A DNA stretch of 64,000 nucleotides from Puccinia triticina (GCF_026914185.1 NC_070563.1:5787001-5851000); one strand, 5' to 3'; shown: positions 30,509 to 43,731, counted from the stretch's first letter. Notes: generated by a model from the letters alone, not told the origin. Numbers and translations: made by a program.

Positions 30509-33500
30509 TCATAAAAGTTGTTTTGTCCCATGGCCCAGCGCCATGTATTCGGCATGGGCAGTGGACAACGCAATAGTCGCAAGTCGCCTTGCTACCCAGT
30601 GTATCGGACAACCATGGAATAATACAAGGATCCCATAGTTGGATTGGGAGAACTCACCCCCCCAGTTTGCATCCGCAAAACAAACTAGTCGAGGGCTGGA
30701 GGAATTAGGCTTGAGGTGTAACACCTGATCCCAAGTAGCAGCTACATAGTTGACCAGATGGTGAAGGCATTTCCAGTGCTCTGTACCTGGACATTTAGAA
30801 AAGCGAGAAAGGAAGTTTACACCAAACGTGATATTGGGACGTGATCTGGCAGAGAGGTAGCTTAAGAAACCAATGATAGATAGATACTTCAAGGAGTCAA
30901 TACCTGGTCCAGTCATGCAGGTGAGAGGGAGATTTCTGGAAGGCAGCGGAGTTTTTGCATGACTAGCACCATCCCAATGGAGCAATAACAGCTTTGATAC
31001 CAATTTTGGTTGTTCCAAGGAAAAACCGCGCTGGTCACGAGCAACCTTAAGCCCTACAATGTCAGATAGACTGCTAGACCATTTTATCTCTAAACAATCC
31101 AACAAGGCACACTCCAATTCCCTAAGAATTTCCGAAGACAACCCCGTAACAATACCGTCATTGACATGGATCAAAATAACAAAAGGACCATCACATTCGC
31201 GTAGGACATAGACACTGCTGTCGAATTGTGAGCTTTCATATCCTAAACGGCCTAAAGTCGCGGACAGGTTCTGCCACCAGCATCACGCAGCCTGTTGGGT
31301 TCCATAAAGCGCTTTATGCAGGAGACAGGCATGTCCCGACGGGACATCCAAGCCTTCCGGCGCCGCCACCCATACTTCTTCATTGATAGGCGAGTTAAGA
31401 TAGGCGGCAACAAAGTCAAATGTGTGGACAGGCCATCCATTAAGCGCCGCAATTGATAAAACAAGGCGCATTGACACAAACGTAGCAGTTGGGGCAAACG
31501 TCCCATGAAATAGCTCACCCTCAACCTGCGCGAAGCCTTTTGCCACATACCTGGCTTTAAAACGGATCACAATACCAGCGGCCAAAACTTTTCTGGCAAA
31601 AACCCATTTCGCACGGAGAACCTTGGTGCCCTTTGGTACAGGTTTCACCGACTAGACCTCAAGCCGCGCTAGATTAGCCAGTTCTTCCTTAATAGCGACC
31701 ATCCAACGCAAGGAATCAACATCTTTTTGCGCTTGCTTGTATGTTGTAGGGATGGATGCATTGAAGATCTCCGGAGTACAAGCAATAATCATGTCAACCA
31801 AATCGTCTTGGGACTGGACTAGTTCCTCATCCACAAAATTACCAAGCTGCATGACCAGCAAATCCGCAAACAAGAAATTTGGTGAGGAAGAAATCAAGCT
31901 AGGGAAATCCGGAAAAGTTGCTACCGCAGAATGACAGTACGAGCCGAGTTCCAGAACCCAGAATCCCCAACCCTTTGATTCAGAAAGGTAAAAGACAGCA
32001 TACCCCCGTAGAGCTTGATCGTCAAGTTTCCGTCTTTTCTCAGCAGGAACGTGGACAAAGGCAAGGGAGCCAAAAGGGCGGAGCCTATCAACATTTGGCT
32101 TAATGCCAAACAACTTCTCAAAAGGCGTCACATCACCGCTAGCCGCATTCGGGATGCGGTTCAGAGTATAACAGGCCCACACAAAAGCTAGACCCCAGAA
32201 TTCTTTTGGAAGGGTACTATCCAGCAAAATGGTCCGTCACATGTCCTGTAACGTACGATTAAAGCGCTCGATGGTCCCGTTTTGATAATGATGATATGCC
32301 ACCGATCTTTCCGTAGTAATCCCTTTTCCTGTCAGGAAATCGCCGAGAATTTTACTATTGAATTTGCCACCGTTATCCGATTGCAGAATCTTCAAAGGGC
32401 GGCCCGTCCGGCGCTCCAGCTGCAATATAGTCTCTTGAAGAACACCACAGGCCTTGTTTTTCTTGACAAGGACTTTGATTTCGGCATATCCAGAGCCGAT
32501 ATCCCGTATAGTCAAAACATATAAACCACCACCTAACGCAGGAATCTCGAAAGGACCAACGAGGTCAACGTTCCAAGCGTCCATAGGTTGGAAATCGCGG
32601 TGGTTGGAAGTCAACGTGTTTCTGTTGACGCTTTTGGAGATCATGCAGGAGGGACACTGAATCTTGCCACGAGGAAGAGATTTGGGAAAGCCCAGAGCCA
32701 CCCCTAAAGACATCATAGGCCGGATCGTGCGGAGACTTGCATGCCCAAATTGTCTATGGACATGTAGAAGATATGCCTCATCTGCCGTTAGGCGAGGCAT
32801 CTCAAATGGGAGAGAAGTTGCCACCGGAATGGAGAATTCAAAAGGCACAGGATCATGTTTCAAATTTGCAGCTGATACAATGACAGGCAGTCCATTCCGG
32901 CGGCGTACAGGTTGAAGGATGAGGAAAATTTGAGGTATTGACAGTCAAAACATTTGGGGTAGCGACAGACATGGAGGAAAGTACAGGTATGGTAGCGACA
33001 GAAGGAGGGGAACACAACACAGAAGAGCGTGTAGGCAAGACGGGAGAATGTGTAGTACCAGGGAAAACAGGCTGATGAACAACAGTGTGAAAAGGTGCTG
33101 GAAGTTCCCACTTCCAAGAAATTGAGTTAAGAGACGATTTGGTCCAAAAGTGAGATCCACGCGAGATGTAAAAAGAATCAGCATGATATGAGAGAGAAAA
33201 ACCTGCTAAGCGCAACGCCGCCGGTGAAATGAGAGTGTTGGCGGCTTTGGGGTAAAACAACACATCATTAATCAGTGTAGGGGTTGAAGTGTCCCCCGGG
33301 AAAGTCAGCGTTCCCTTGGCTGTAATGAAACGGGGTGGCCCATTAGTGGCTACTCGGAGCGGAACAGGTTTGCTTAGCATCATAAAATTTGTGAGTGCTA
33401 ACCTGTCACCGGTTAGGTGATGGGTAGCTCCGGTGTTGAAAATGGTGGGAGAGGCAGCGTAGGCTGTTGGTGACGCGGTCAAAATAGACAAATCCCCAAA

Positions 33501-33569
33501 TGCAGGCGGAGTTGGACCAAAATCACATTCCATTGCGTTCATTTGAGGAGCAGGTTGCATGTTGAACAT
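30509..33569 (-). pseudogene. Copia pol remnant: protease, integrase, RT, RNase H
   Basis: From high to low coordinate: protease-like segment with FNTGATHHLTG where DTGA is expected; GAG-pre-integrase (HRQFGHASLRTI, CPSCMISKS); integrase core (DLVGPFE, LQSDNGGKF, GTIERFNRT); integrase C-terminus (FWGLAFVWACYTLNRIP, GYAVFYL); RT (KARYVAKGFAQ, HTFDFVAAYLNSPI, LLHKALYGTQQAA); the catalytic YVDD position as HVNDG; and RNase H (CFADANWGGE, STAHAEYMAL). Integrase through RNase H share one frame and are cut by in-frame TGA (32237), TAG (31652) and TGA (31283) codons. The protease segment lies in another frame, so an indel is also present. Not functional. Confidence 0.88.
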
Positions 33570-34219
33570 TGGAGGCGCATCCTGAGGACAGGTACAGCAT
33601 ACATATGTGGGGCGGGCTGCATGTTGATCATCGGAGGCGCGTCGGGAGACATGGTGAACATTTGTGGAGCCGGTTGCATAACAAACATCTGTGGCGCATC
33701 CGAGGGGATCTCCGCAGACGCTTCACGAGCTGCTGGTCAAGGTTGTGAACTTTGCGGATAAACAGGTCAACCAGTGTTCGCAGGGCTATTCCCAGTATGC
33801 ACTATTGGTTGATAAAACTGTTGAAAACCAAAACCGGGGACCGGAGGAGCCAGGATCGGGTAGTAAGCCTGGTACTGAGGTGTTTGCAAATGATTTTGAG
33901 CCGGATGGTTGGCCGTCGAGGTTTTCTGCACCGTTTCAGGGGGAACTGGACAAGTACCAATCAGGTGGCCGCTGGATCCACAGCGAAAGCAATGCCTGAC
34001 TTGAGAAGAGACGTTCTTGAATTTCGCAGGTCGAGTGGCGAGAGTATAGACATTGTCCGGATGGCTTTCGACAGAATTGTTTCAAGCTGGCGTGTGGTTT
34101 GGTTCAGCCTCAAAGGTAGAAGGGGGAACTGAACCGCGATGTGCCTGTTCCCTACCGCGAACTTTCTCTTGACAATCATTCAACAAATCGATCATCTCTA
34201 CGAAGAGAAGCGGAATTTG

Positions 34220-34990
34220 TCAACGTGCGACTAGCTCCTGATTGACTCGGTAGTCGAATTCCTGTCTTAAGGCCGAACCCTGGGCAATTGACTCTTGAAG
34301 CATCATCCCAAAGATTGAATCCTGGGTCAATGAAGCACCCGATTCTTTGAGATCTAACAATTGCCGACGATATGTAGCTGCGACCGCAGTGGCCGGAACC
34401 CCCTGGTTGCATTCAATAGATTTTAAAGCCGCCCATCGATTGATTTGGGCTGCTCGGCTGAACGTGGTAAAGCAGCACTGAATGGAGGGCATGATGGCGT
34501 AGCAGGAATCTCGATGATTGATATCTTCCTTGATCTCGTCGGATAGAGCAATGCGAAAGATGACACGCGCGATATGGTTGACCGGATGACGGGAAAAATC
34601 TTCAAAGTAAAAATTACGGTAGTCAAGAGCAAAATCAGCTAATTCCTCCATCTTTGTCATCCAGGTACGGAAATTTGAGCCCAATGGTACAAGTTTCTTT
34701 GCTTCGGGAAACAGATGATGCGCATGCTTAATGATCTGATCCTTATTTCGGGGATCCAACGCGTAGGAGAAATCGGGAGGGAGAGCGGCGTCATCGTCTG
34801 GCAGATTGATTCTGGGAGCAGGTTGACGCGGTTCTTCTCGTGGTGCCCTGACGGTGTTGATTTCATCGTCCGAGGTTGGCGGTGGACTACGTGCAACTCG
34901 TTTGCCAGCCGCATTGCTGCTTAAAGCGGCTGCCGCTGCGTTTGTGGACCGAGTAGCAATAGAGCTAGGGGATCGGTTTACTGGAGCCAT
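34220..34990 (-). pseudogene. Copia gag remnant (256 aa) with downstream zinc knuckle
   Basis: Starts at ATG 34990 and encodes a gag-like protein: basic, Ala-rich N-terminus, then a helical domain with ALDPRNKDQIIKHAHHLF, FRTWMTKMEELADFA and IKSIEC-type helices, ending at a stop at 34220. The CCHC knuckle expected at the gag end is still readable downstream on the same strand (about 33943-33995, CFRCGSSGHLIGTC, CX2CX4HX4C), separated by stops. This placement identifies the ORF as gag of the same element. Confidence 0.75.
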
Positions 34991-35139
34991 GACGAAGGAA
35001 AATATGTCGGACTGGAAAGGTACTGAGGGGTATTGAGATAAAGAAAAAAAACTATGTACTCAAAACCAAACGAACACAAACACTACACGATATCCTCACT
35101 AGGATTTTCACTTCACAGCTTCAACACAATCACTAATAT
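34991..35139. other. leader of the minus-strand Copia element
   Basis: Expected to hold the primer-binding site and the end of the 5' LTR. Neither could be identified. Confidence 0.3.
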
Positions 35140-35570
35140 TTACTCTCCCTGTTTCTCCAGGATCCTGGGCCCTTGAGACCGCAAGTTGGGTCGCGGCAAA
35201 GCCGCGTTTGGCGGCGGAGCCGCCCCGAACGCTGGAGCAGCAATTTCGCGGCGAAGCCGCTGGCGGCCTCGGAGCTGCACGGAAGCTGGTGCTTGGTGGG
35301 GAGCTGATGCTCTAGCAAAGAAACTGTGCTGATGCAACAGTGAAAAAAGGATCGTTGGGCTGATGCCCCAAGGCCCCAATGCGGGTAATTTTGGTGTTTG
35401 TTTGTATTATTTAATTTAACTCTTGCTGTTTCTTCAAGAACCTGGCACCTTGGGGCCGCAAGTTGGGTTGCGGCGAAGCCGCCCACTCATTCGGAGGAGC
35501 AATTTCGCGGCGAAGCCGCCCACTCAGTTGAAGAAGCAATTCTGCGGCGAAGCCGCGGGGCGGGGTAGAG
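35140..35570. repeat. duplicated GC-hairpin repeat (GCGGCGAAGCCGC family)
   Basis: Two diverged copies offset by about 280 bp share CCGCAAGTTGGGT followed by short hairpins of the type GCGGC-GAA-GCCGC (35191, 35248, 35470, 35507, 35543). A similar GGCGGCTTCGCCGCC hairpin lies at about 19976. This is a dispersed repeat family. Confidence 0.75.
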
Positions 35571-36031
35571 CTGATGCTCAGCCCCTGGAGGGCTGGTGCC
35601 CAAAGCAGTTTGGTACTGAGCTGATGCTCTGGGTTCAGACGCCAATGCGCACAAACAAATTTATATGGGTTGGAGGGCTTGCGCTGATGCGCTACAGCCT
35701 AATTAGCAGACCGGGGGTGTTTCATGGCAAAAACAAGAGCCCTATTTAAGCAAATCAGAAAACACGCGCAGCTGCTGTTTCCCGGTCCTCCCACAGGAAT
35801 GGTAACATGGGGTCATCTTCCATGAAGTCATGCCACGATCAGCCCCAGGACTCCCAATCTGGGTAGTGACCGCGAGTCCGCTCATCTGCTCGCACTTAGT
35901 CACGGGCTGCCGATCTCAGCCCGACGCTTTTCAACAAAGGAAACATACGCACCACCTTATGCGGAATATCATTCACAAAGCGTCTGACACCACGTAGTTT
36001 TAACTGTCCCTAGCCATCCCGCCAAGTACAA
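35571..36031. repeat. repeat-derived spacer before the Copia insertion
   Basis: GATGCGCTACAGCC and TATTTAAGCAAATC words at 35690-35760 recur as GATGCGCTCCAGCC and TATTTATGCAAATC at 41992-42060. Both flanks of the Copia element therefore belong to a related repeat family, perhaps LTR fragments. No gene. Confidence 0.45.
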
Positions 36032-36036
36032 AGGTG

Positions 36037-36771
36037 TGTCGGAATACAGATTCCGCTGCGCAAGGCGCCAAGAGGCGCAGGGGAGATACAAGCTTCGACG
36101 CACCGCAACGTAAGCCTCTGTTTCATCCCTCCAGACACAAGCCACATCTTATTGATCAGATCGTCTCACTCCCGCTACAGCAGGTAAAACGAGCGACAAG
36201 ACTCTGAGGGCGCAACACCCGGACTCGGAACGTAACAACGTCAGAGCAGCCACAGGTCCCAAAGATTTGATCCTGTGAGTATTTAAGAGAGCAGTTTGAG
36301 CAGGAGATTTGGCACCAGACTAATCATTGCTTACTCCAAACAGCTTGCTATCTCATAGAATTACCAACAGCCCCTTCAGCCTCAACGCTTGCATCAGTTC
36401 ACCAAACAACAAGTAAGCTGTCTAGATCTATTGCATCCATCACCGTTGCTAAATGCACGGAAGAGCTAACATGAGTGCTGCTTGTGTAGTCTTAACAGGA
36501 CTTCTTCATCTCCATCGTAATAACGGACAAGCCGCCGAAACCAGTGTGCAGATACTCAGAGGTATTTTTCTCTCAGACTCAGTTGCACTGCAACCAGGCT
36601 GCATGCTAACGCAATGCATGTTTAACGCCCCAGGATTCCTCATTCTCATATCTCTAGCCAATCCCTTCTCTATCACCTCTATCTCAGGCCACGTGCCCTT
36701 CATCTCTCTTTGTTCCAATCAGCTCAGAAGCAAGGCTACTTCGCCTGCTCTTAGTTGTCTCACTTCTTACA
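36037..36771 (+). repeat. 5' LTR of the plus-strand Copia element
   Basis: 735 bp, TG...CA ends. Contains a TATTTAAGAGA promoter-like word near 36281. The reading frame starting at 36453 is an LTR artefact repeated in the 3' LTR. Confidence 0.92.
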
Positions 36772-36837
36772 GATTTACAGTCTCGAACGGCTCAAACGAC
36801 CTCATCTCAAAACTAGCAACTGGGAGCAGGACTGAAG

Positions 36838-39800
36838 ATGCCAACTGCCACGCGCCAAGGTTCCCTTCCACCGATCAGCATGCCAAACCCCGCGACGACT
36901 GTCACTTTGAAATTGAAGGAAGAAAAGGAAATAATTGTCATACCCACGTTTAATGGCAGCAATTACGCGAACTGGCAAAACGCAATGAGCGCATACATGG
37001 AATACAAGAAACTCTGGCCCGTTGTTGAAAAGGATACCTCGGAGTCAACCGACAAGAAAGTCAAAGAGCAGAAACTTGAAGCTTGGCTAATCCTCAACTC
37101 CAAGATCGTCCCGGAAATCCTAACCAGTCTCAGCAGCACGTGTGGCCAAGATCCTTACAAGATATGGATGCGTTTGAAAACCAACTACGCTACCGCAACA
37201 ATCTACGGCATATACAGAGTCTGGTCGCAATATCTGCAAATTTTGTACAACAAAAACTTGCTCAAATACATTATAAAGGTTGAAGCAGTGCTAGCCGAAA
37301 TCAGTACCATTGGTCTCAATGTGATGAATGAACTCATCAGCGTCAGTATTATCGAAACTATAACTGAAAGAAGACCGATAATCATGGAGAGAATTCTTGG
37401 GGACATGCAAACGCTGGCCAACCCATTCTTGCTCCTTGACAAACTGAGATTAATCGCCAACCACGAGCAGGTCACGCGACTCAAAACAATCTCCAGCGGT
37501 CCAGGATCTGATCCGCCTGCCGGAACAGCGCTTTCAACAACGACAAACCCAAGAAAGAGGCCTTTTACGGCCTGCAAACAGGGAAGGCACAATCCAGACG
37601 CCATGCACACGGAGGAGCAATGCTGGACGCTGCACCCTGAGCTTTGCCCGACAAAGAAAAGGGCGACCAACCTGAACACCACCACAGGAGGATCAGGAGC
37701 AACACAAAGCTTTGCATATCAAACGACTGATCACAAGGTCAAGAAGAACTCGGTCATCTTGGACTCTGGCGCAAGCCAGCACATGTTCAACTCAATCAGT
37801 TACTTTACCGACTCTTTCGAGGTGAACGTACCAATAGTCACCGGTACGGGGCAGGAGAATCCAGAAATGGTAGGAACTCGTCAAGGCACGGTCAAGCTCG
37901 AAATTGAGAACAGTCCAACTGTCATTCTTTGCAATGCCCTCTTTGTTCCCAATCTTTTGACAAACTTAGTCTCTTTTGCTCAGCTCATCAAGGAGCAAGC
38001 CGAGATAACAAAAAAAGAAGGAAAGATGATCTTCCGGCTGAACAACAAGCACAAAATCTTGATCAACACAGAAGACAACTTGTTCAAGATCGAAGGCGTC
38101 AAGTTACCACCATCCTATTCTTCCTTCAACACCACTGTCATTGCCCCCGCCAACACCTTCATGACCTGGCACCAAAGACTTGGACATGCCAGCGCAGCAC
38201 AAATAAGGACGATCATCGGCGAGCAAAACATGACAAGGGAAAAGACCGCCTGCTCCGCATGTATGCAAGGAAAGATGGTTAAATTACCATTCAAAGGAAG
38301 CTTTTCGCCTACCGAAAAGACTCTTGAAGTTGTCCACGGCAACTTGGTCGGACCAATTCGACCAGCAACCAACAGGGGATTCCGTTACTTCTTAACACTT
38401 GTCGACCAGCACTCCGGTTTCATTCATGTCGGTCTCTTGAAAGAAAAGTCGGATGCCGTTGCTTCAATCATTGACTTCAAGATAAGATTCAAAAAACAAA
38501 CCGGCAATCAGATTAAGAAAATTGTGACCGATGGAGGGGGAGAATTCTGCAACAAGGCCCTTGGTGAAATCCTCCAGCAAGAAGGAATACAATACAATGT
38601 ATCCCCTCTTTACACTCCTCAGCACAACAAGATTGCCGAACAAGCAAACAGAACGATAATTGAAATGACTCGATGCATTCTTCTGCATTCCCACATGGCG
38701 GCAGAATGGTGGGGGAAGGCGGTGATCACTGCTGCCGCTACAACTAATTCACTACCGTCACTGTCAAAATCCAGGACAGCCCCCATCACCCTCTTCCTGA
38801 AATTGCGCCCAAACATTGCTTTCTTTAAACCATTTGGCTGCCGCGCTTGGATCCTCAAGGAAAAAGTCAAGCGGGACAACAAGTTTGACCCCATTGCTTG
38901 GGAAGGCACCCTAATAGGCTATGCCAACGACTTCTCCGCCTACCGCATTCTGCGCCATGAGGATCAGACAATAATGATCACAAGGCAAGTCAGATTTGAA
39001 GAGAACATTTTTCCGGTCTGTCAAGCAATAAACAGAAGTCATGAAGCGCAAGAAAATTCCAAATCAGCTCTGCCAATCTTTAACTCGGACCCCATCCTTC
39101 CATTTGATGAATCTCCGAGCGTTGATCATGATGAATCACATGCAACAATTGAGATAGATGATGAACTCAATCAGCCCCTGGTGGAATCACATCCGATCAG
39201 TCCTGAACCCGGAAAACGCTGGGTGTATATCAAAGACTTCACTCCTGCAGAAAATATCGACAGCTCGGTATTGCAAGACAACATCATCAAGGGAAAACGG
39301 TCTCGCAGACCCGTTTGCTATGTGGCTATCTTGAATGATCCAAAATCTCACCATCACGCGATGAAGTGCCAGGACAGTCAAAAATGGATTGAAGCGGAAC
39401 TGAAAGAGATAAATAACATGAGAAAGCACCAAGTCTGGATCAAAAGGAAAAGAAGACCCACTGACAATCCGATTGCATCCACCTGGGCCTATTGCAAGAA
39501 GCTCGGCCCGGACAACCAGGTTGTTGAATACAAGGCGAGAATCTGCGCCCAGGGGTTCCGTCAAATGTTCAGTGTCAACTTTGAACTAAAGTAAGCTCCA
39601 AATGGGAAGCCTGCATCTCTTTGTCTCATCCTATCTTTTGCGGTCAACAACAACCTATGCATTCACCAGCTTGACGTGAGAAGCGCGTTTTTGACTTGTC
39701 CGCTTCAAGACACGGTAACCCTGATCCCTCCTCAAGGTTACAACTGCCCAACGGGAACAATCTTTGAGCTTAAAAAGGCTATCTACGGACTCAAGCAGGC

Positions 39801-40860
39801 ATCTCTAGTCTGGTACAAAAGACTAAGCGACTACCTGAAGACCATTGGCTTCTCTGCCTCAGTGGCAGATCCCTGCGTGTTCTTTTGAACCTCCGGCACT
39901 CCCACCTGGCTATATTGCCATGTTGATGACATCGTTGTCGTCAGCAGCAACCCTGCTGTCTTTAAGGATGAAATGGAACGTGAATTTGACATCAAGTATC
40001 TCGGCGAGGCGTCATTTCTACTTGGAATGAACATTGACAGGACCAAAAATCACCTTCACATTCATCAAACCCAATACATTGAAAGAAAACTGTCTGAATT
40101 CGGCCTCGACTTGTTAACACCTGCCTTGTGCCCGATGAACCCAAGAACTCATCTCAGATCAGCAACAACGGATGAGATTGAGGAACTAGCAAGACTCAAT
40201 GTAAACTACCGAGCTCTGATCGGATCGCTCAACTACCTAAGCGTCCTCACCCGCCCAGACATCTCGTACGCTGTCAGTGTCCTATTGCAGCACCTGGAGA
40301 AGCCAGGCATACAGCACTACCAGGCTGCGCAACAGGTGTTTTGTTATCTCCTCAGCACGAAACATGTGGGGCTTGTCTTCACTAAGTCACCCAGCCTAGA
40401 AATTCGAGCACATGTCGACTCGGACTGGGGCAACTGCCCAGACACAAGAAGATTGGCCACCGGATATGCAGTTCTAACAAGATCACAACTCATCTCCTGG
40501 AAGGCATCCAGGCAATCCACCGTATCACTCTCATCGACAGAAGCAGAATACAAGGCTCTGTCAGACTTAGGTCGTGAAATAGCTTGGCTATCAAACCTCA
40601 TCAAGGAAATAGGCCTTGACTACACGCCCCACCAGCTGTTTGTAGGCGTTGACAACCAAGGCGCGATTGACCTTGCAAAAAGTGAAATTTCGCAAAACGG
40701 ATTCCGCACCAAGCACATGGACATCAGACTCCACTTCGTCCGTGAACTCGTCACTTCAAAGCTCATTGTTCTTCACTACATTTGAACGATCAAAAACTTC
40801 GCAGATTTCCTGACCAAGCCAACTGGAAGATGCTCAATCAGAAGATCTCTCCAAGCCATC
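36838..40860 (+). pseudogene. Copia gag-pol polyprotein interrupted by three in-frame stops
   Basis: One frame from ATG 36838 runs to the 3' LTR. Order: gag (FNGSNYANWQNAMSAYMEY), a Cys/His stretch near residue 240, protease (VILDSGASQHMF), GAG-pre-integrase (WHQRLGHASAAQI, CSACMQGKM), integrase (LVDQHSGF, IVTDGGGEF, AEQANRTI), RT (KARICAQGFRQ, QLDVRSAFL, KKAIYGLKQAS, CHVDDIVVV) and RNase H (AHVDSDWGNC, SLSSTEAEYKAL, VDNQGAIDLA). Stops: TAA 39592-39594 inside the start of RT, TGA 39886-39888 just before the active site, TGA 40783-40785 near the end. No frameshift is needed. The RT aspartates are intact. The product is non-functional unless the stops are read through. Confidence 0.88.
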
Positions 40861-40917
40861 GGAGTCATCACAGCCCCTTATTCTGCCTCGAGCATACCTG
40901 CTCAAGGCAACCCAGCC

Positions 40918-41652
40918 TGTCGGAATACAGATTCCGCTGCGCAAGGCGCCAAGAGGCGCAGGGGAGATACAAGCTTCGACGCACCGCAACGTAAGCCTCT
41001 GTTTCATCCCTCCAGACACAAGCCACATCTTATTGATCAGATTGTCTCACTCCCGCTACAGCAGGTAAAACAAGCGACAATACTCCGAGGGCGCAACACC
41101 CGGACTCGGAACGTAACAACGTCAGAGCAGCCACAGGTCCCAAAGATTTGATCCTGTGAGTATTTAAGAGAGCCGTTTGAGCAGGAGATTTGGCACCAGA
41201 CTAATCATTGCTTACTCCAAACAGCTCGCTATCTCGTAGAATTACCAACAGCCCCTTCAGCCTCAACGCTTGCATCAGTTCACCAAACAACAAGTAAGCT
41301 GTCTAGATCTATTGCATCCATCACCGTTGCTAAATGCACGGAAGAGCTAACATGAGTGCTGCTTGTGTAGTCTTAACAGGACTTCTTCATCTCCATCGTA
41401 ATAACGGACAAGCTGCCGAAACCAGTGTGCAGATACTCAGAGGTATTTCTCTCTCAGACTCAGTTGCACTGCAACCAGGCTGCATGCTAACACAATGCAT
41501 GTTTAACGCCCCAGGATTCCTCATTCTCATATCTCTAGCCGATCCCTTCTCTATCACCTCTATCTCAGGCCTTGTGCCCTTCATCTCTATTTGTTCCAAT
41601 CAGCTCAGAAGCAAGGCTACTTCGCCTGCTCTTAGTCGTCTCACTTCTTACA
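40918..41652 (+). repeat. 3' LTR of the plus-strand Copia element
   Basis: 735 bp, same ends as the 5' LTR, followed directly by the AGGTG target duplication. Confidence 0.92.
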
Positions 41653-41657
41653 AGGTG

Positions 41658-43731
41658 TACCCATTTGGAAAGCCCCCCCGGAAAGCAGCTACCATTATTA
41701 ACTGCTTGGAGGAATCTTCCTTGGAATTGTGCACCAGCAGAACAATCCCCAATTAATATGTTTTGCACATGTATATACAATATGGGCCTTCAATGCTATG
41801 TTATACAGTTTATTTCTTCAGGGACCCAGAGATCATCCTGGAGCCAAATTGACCCCAGTTGCTCTCATGCATACCCTCACCCCTTTTCCTATCACTGATT
41901 GCGCGGCGTTTGCGCCGCGTTTTCCCCTAGTTTCAAGTCAGCCTCAGCGCCGATGCACCTAGCTAGATATTTGAGGGGCATGGCGTACGCTGATGCGCTC
42001 CAGCCTTGGAACCCTGGGCAGCAACCAACGGCGGGAACACGGCTGCTATTTATGCAAATCGTTGGACCCAGGTGCAGGCTGAAAGTCCCGCGCCGTGATA
42101 TCATTCTTGAGACCAGCCCAGGAGATGCAAATCATGACGCGTCTGACACCAATTCACATTGTCTGTGCTCATCATCAATAGGGTAGCAATTGTACCACGC
42201 TCATCATTGATGCTTATGTATGTGGCGGTTGGCACATGCATAAGCACCGCCGGAGTCATCTCAGCCGCCGCAGAAGCACCGTCTCAACAGCCGGAAGGAT
42301 GCAACTAAGTACAGCCTTGACCGGGGGAATCCTTGACTCACCCGCCAAAACTACACCGTCTCGGCAGCCGGAAGGATGCGACTGAGTACATTCTTGATCA
42401 CTGGTGGAATCCTCTCACACCAGGGGAGATATGTTCCCACTCTCCAGGGAGTGCCCTACGTGAATTTTTTTCCATAACTGTGCTGGAGGCCTTTAGTAAA
42501 TATAGCTTAAGCAGTGATGTATATAGTGAGGAAGATCATCCATAAGTGGTCTGGAACTCATCCCAAAAGTCTTCTTGTCACAGGGGAAAATTATTCAGAA
42601 CTGATGCACAGCTCACCCTGAACTCTTCCAGACAGTATCAATAAGTAATTCATAACTGAATTCAAACTAATTTGGGAATCATCCATAACTCATCTTGAAA
42701 TATAACCCAGAACTCAAATTCAAATCAGTTGTAAATGAACTGGAACATATCAAAGCAGTTTCCTGTAAGTATAATTGAATTATTTGTGGCCATTTGTTTA
42801 TTGCACCAGCGGGAAGTGACAAATGTTTCTGAAAAGGATATGTTGTTTCTTGCAGTTGAGCACAAACAAACCATTCAACTTGCACCTAGAAATAATAGTT
42901 AATGCTAATGCTTAGTGGCTTCAATGTACAACTAAATAACCTTATCTTGCTGAAGTACTAAATTTCAATGATGCCAGCTGTTGTTCATGGCATGTTGAAT
43001 TGATCCAATTTTTGATAATTCCATTTTCACGTTGTTACACAGTCATTCTTGCATAGAATTATCCATGGATTAACTACAGTGAAACAAGTGCTAAAAACAC
43101 CTTGTCTAAATTGATTACAGCTCTGAATGGCTTAAATAAAGCCCAATTAATCTCCACAAAGATTTATTGTTTATCAGATTACAATTGCAGTATAAAGCCA
43201 AGGGATTGAGGGAGTTGTTGGAATGGTTTGTGATATATGATTTCATCCTCAAATACAAAATGCAGTGAGAAATGCTTGTGATGTTTCAAATTGTCCAAAG
43301 GAAAGAAAGTGACAAAACTCATACATAAATGCACATATGTTTGGTCAATTTGAACCAGAAATCTTAATCTCAGTTACTTTCACAAATGTTTAAGCACACC
43401 GCATGAGCACTTTGACTATTTTCAGCGTGGTATATTGATTCTGTTGAGAAAGAAACTTGACCGGTTCTTCATCAAAAACTTAATATTCCACATTCATCCA
43501 AACCATTCATTCGTCAGAAATTGACTTTCACAACTGATGAGATACATTGTCACAAATTGATGTGGATCAAAGCACTGTTTGGGACATTTGAGAAGGAAAC
43601 TTGAATTGGATTGAAGACAGATCACTTCAAGACATGGGTTGGATGAAGAGTTTGGAAATTAAGGAACATAAAAAAAAGAGGAAATCATGACATTTCATTT
43701 AAAACTAATTGTAAAAAGATTTGGAAAACAA
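41658..43731. other. gene-free, AT-rich; one two-copy tandem repeat
   Basis: No coding frame with a domain. 42277-42412 holds two tandem copies of a unit starting CACCGTCTC(A/G)(A/G)CAGCCGG and ending GGAATCC. A short GCGCGGCGTTTGCGCCGCG hairpin lies at about 41901. From 42440 to 43731 the sequence is AT-rich and featureless. Confidence 0.45.

Larger units (their letters stand above)
30140..34990 (-). mobile_element. decayed Ty1/copia retrotransposon, minus strand
   Basis: Gag, protease, integrase, RT and RNase H follow in Copia order on the minus strand. On that strand a polypurine-like GTGGGGGGG precedes TGTTGTAGGCCGTTACG (30215 downwards), the likely start of the 3' LTR. A strong inverted repeat, ACAGTAAGTCAT...ATGACTTACTGT, lies at about 30140-30171 inside it. 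A matching 5' LTR was not found next to gag. The element is broken by stops, one frame change and substitutions of catalytic residues. Confidence 0.85.
36032..41657 (+). mobile_element. Ty1/copia retrotransposon, complete LTRs, 5-bp target duplication AGGTG
   Basis: Two 735-bp LTRs (36037-36771 and 40918-41652) begin TGTCGG and end CTTCTTACA. They are flanked by the direct repeat AGGTG (36032-36036 and 41653-41657), so the insertion boundaries are exact. By eye the LTRs differ at about 15 positions (roughly 98% identity). The internal gag-pol frame is open but carries three in-frame stops. No strong polypurine tract precedes the 3' LTR. Confidence 0.95.

Noticed and set aside
36453..36953. 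166-aa frame (and its partner at 41334-41756) as a gene
   Set aside because: It lies inside the Copia LTRs and appears in both copies, so it is LTR sequence running into the leader.
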